Position numbers and translations under genes: made by a program. DNA of 6,545 nucleotides. Source: JAMXLO01 sp035511435 (lineage in GTDB: Bacteria > Pseudomonadota > Alphaproteobacteria > Acetobacterales > Acetobacteraceae). Shown piece after piece: positions 5,584 through 6,545 of the stretch; the stretch's first letter is position 1, and every line of letters starts with the position of its first letter. The stretch is taken from NCBI GenBank assembly GCA_035511435.1, contig DATKFJ010000005.1:1-6545 (forward strand), read 5' to 3'. The notes under the pieces were generated by a model. That model was not told where the DNA came from. It saw only the letters and a program-made list of their open reading frames with translations, and did no database searches.

Positions 5584-6348
5584 ATGCGCCTGCGCGCCGA
5601 TCAATTACTGATTGACCGCGGCCTGGTCGAAACCCGGGCACGTGCGCAGGCGCTGATCCTTGCCGGCAAGGTGTTCAGTGGCGAACGCCGCATCGACAAG
5701 GCGGGACAAGCGGTCGCGCCCGACACCGCGCTGGAAGTGCGCGGACTGGACCACCCCTGGGTGTCACGTGGCGGGCTGAAACTCCATCATGCGCTGACGC
5801 ATTTCCGGCTCTCGCCGCACGACCGCATTTGCCTGGACGTCGGCGCGTCCACCGGCGGCTTCACCGACGTGCTGCTCGCGCAGGGCGCCGCCAAGGTGCA
5901 CGCGGTCGACGTGGGCCATGGCCAGCTCGCCTGGAAGCTGCGATCCGACCCGCGCGTCGTCGTGCATGAAAAGACCAACGCCCGCTACCTGACGCGCGAG
6001 ATCATCGCGGACCCGATCGCGGCCTTGGTGTGCGATGCGAGTTTCATCGGCCTGGCGACGCTGCTGCCGGCGCCGCTGGCGCTATGTGCGCCGGGCGCCT
6101 GGGCGGTGGCACTGATCAAGCCGCAGTTCGAGGCAGGCCCCGCTGCCGTCGGCCGCAAGGGCGTCGTCCGCGACCCCGCGGTTCACCGCGCCGTGTGCGA
6201 GCGCGCCACAGCCTGGTGGACAGCACGCCCCGATTGGCGCGTACTCGGCATCACCGAAAGTCCGATCACCGGACCTGAGGGCAACCGCGAATTCCTGATT
6301 GCGGCAGAAAAAATTGCTGCGGTAAACATTGCCGCAGAAGAAATCTGA
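5584..6348 (+). CDS. tlyA: TlyA family rRNA 2'-O-methyltransferase
   Basis: 254-residue SAM-dependent ribose methyltransferase of the TlyA (haemolysin A) family, which methylates 16S and/or 23S rRNA cytidines; in mycobacteria loss gives capreomycin resistance. An N-terminal S4 RNA-binding domain (about 1-60, R-A-D-Q-L-L-I-D-R-G-L and A-G-K-V) leads to an FtsJ/RrmJ-like domain. SAM motif D-V-G-A-S-T-G-G-F is at 85-93. The K-D-K-E tetrad expected for 2'-O-methylation can be placed at Lys66, Asp151 (C-D-A-S-F), Lys179 (L-I-K-P-Q-F-E) and Glu236 (G-N-R-E-F). An in-frame TGA at 5575 makes 5584 the earliest ATG; its ribosome-binding site is weak. The tail after residue 238 is a threefold I-A-A-x-x pentapeptide, A-rich in DNA and unlike the rest of the gene. 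In many relatives the gene follows dxs; here it follows xseB. Confidence 0.92.
   Translation: MRLRADQLLIDRGLVETRARAQALILAGKVFSGERRIDKAGQAVAPDTALEVRGLDHPWVSRGGLKLHHALTHFRLSPHDRICLDVGASTGGFTDVLLAQGAAKVHAVDVGHGQLAWKLRSDPRVVVHEKTNARYLTREIIADPIAALVCDASFIGLATLLPAPLALCAPGAWAVALIKPQFEAGPAAVGRKGVVRDPAVHRAVCERATAWWTARPDWRVLGITESPITGPEGNREFLIAAEKIAAVNIAAEEI
6298..6342. repeat. degenerate 15-bp tandem repeat encoding the TlyA C-terminal tail
   Basis: Three in-frame 15-base units (6298, 6313, 6328) encode I-A-A-E-K, I-A-A-V-N and I-A-A-E-E, just before the final I and stop. The units vary mostly at third codon positions. The stretch is noticeably A-rich compared with the rest of tlyA. Confidence 0.6.
6308..6339 (-). 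terminator. candidate intrinsic terminator for the minus strand, inside the tlyA 3' end
   Basis: Read on the minus strand, CTGCGG (6337-6332) pairs perfectly with CCGCAG (6322-6317) around a 9-base loop. Three bases later comes a run of six T (6313-6308). A further two T-A pairs can form with one bulge. It lies 62 bases past the stop of the minus-strand frame at 6402. The stem is short, so activity is uncertain. Confidence 0.4.
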
Positions 6349-6384
6349 CGCGGAGATGCGCTGACGCGGAGATAAACCGACGCG
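6345..6384. repeat. 16-bp tandem repeat at the tlyA stop codon
   Basis: CTGACGCGGAGATGCG (6345-6360) is followed directly by CTGACGCGGAGATAAA (6361-6376) and a partial third copy, CCGACGCG (6377-6384). The TGA in the first unit is the tlyA stop. The repeat fills most of the short gap between convergent genes. Confidence 0.65.
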
Positions 6385-6401
6385 CCGCCCCAGTTCAGGT
6401 C

Positions 6402-6545
6402 CTACCCTGCATGCGCCGCGCCGCGATCGCGCTGGGCGATCTCAGCCAGCAAAGACCACACCTTCGCCGGTTCCATCGGTACGTCCGGATCGTTCAGCAA
6501 TCGATCGAGCTCGTCCAGTTTCCGGGCGTAATCCGCGTCCGTCAT
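6402..6545 (-). CDS. small protein of unknown function (47 residues visible)
   Basis: I do not recognise this gene. The minus-strand frame runs from an ATG occupying the last three bases of the window to TAG at 6402. It encodes an acidic, mostly helical peptide: an opening M-T-D-A-D-Y-A-R-K-L, then L-D-E-L-D-R-L-L-N-D-P-D-V-P-M (10-24), then K-V-W-S-L-L-A-E-I (28-36) and a short Gly/Ala/His tail. Hydrophobic spacing fits two helices split by the D-P-D-V-P turn, loosely like the N-terminal helices of class I release factors, but too short to support that. Whether the ATG at the edge is the real start, or the frame continues beyond, cannot be seen. The reasons to believe it are protein-like composition, no competing gene on the other strand, convergence with tlyA and a terminator-like hairpin downstream. 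Confidence 0.55.
   Translation of the reverse strand: MTDADYARKLDELDRLLNDPDVPMEPAKVWSLLAEIAQRDRGAAHAG

Noticed and set aside
5388..5615. 75-codon plus-strand frame in the xseB-tlyA gap
   Set aside because: The first third is the translated 15-bp repeat (S-P-x-P-x), it overlaps the tlyA start out of frame, and there is no ribosome-binding site.

Overview
The window is high-GC, densely coding DNA, most likely from an alphaproteobacterium, perhaps near Rhodospirillales/Acetobacteraceae. I infer this from a deacetylase-xseB-tlyA neighbourhood and from a branched-chain-amino-acid-type ABC binding protein beside an AtuA/DUF4387 pair. The lineage is recalled from synteny and was not tested by search.

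Left part (1-2845 and up to 3652): the 3' end of a periplasmic ABC-transporter substrate-binding protein (+) runs into a GC-rich hairpin. It converges there with a tight three-gene minus-strand operon, read right to left: alpha/beta hydrolase (start best placed at 3652), DUF4387 small protein, and AtuA/DUF1446 protein. The hydrolase stop codon lies in the ribosome-binding site of the DUF4387 gene, and that gene overlaps the AtuA gene by ATGA. The three products are probably made together and probably serve one catabolic function, possibly on an acid or CoA-linked substrate. The substrate cannot be read from the sequence.

Middle (3653-3917): a divergent intergenic region holds three copies of a 26-bp tandem repeat. 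It should contain the promoters of both the hydrolase operon and the rightward genes.

Right part (3918-6348): a plus-strand run of housekeeping-type genes: a TusA-like sulfur carrier, a zinc-dependent histone-deacetylase-family (AcuC/HDAH-like) amidohydrolase, the exonuclease VII small subunit XseB, and, after a 223-bp gap with a 15-bp tandem repeat, the TlyA rRNA 2'-O-methyltransferase. In many alphaproteobacteria ispA and/or dxs stand between xseB and tlyA; here they are absent.

Right edge: a 47-codon minus-strand reading frame (6402-6545) converges on tlyA. A stem-loop plus T-tract, readable as a terminator for that minus gene, lies inside the last codons of tlyA, within a degenerate pentapeptide repeat. 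I see no mobile element, CRISPR array, tRNA or rRNA. No clearly new system is evident; the AtuA/DUF4387/hydrolase operon is the least understood functional unit.
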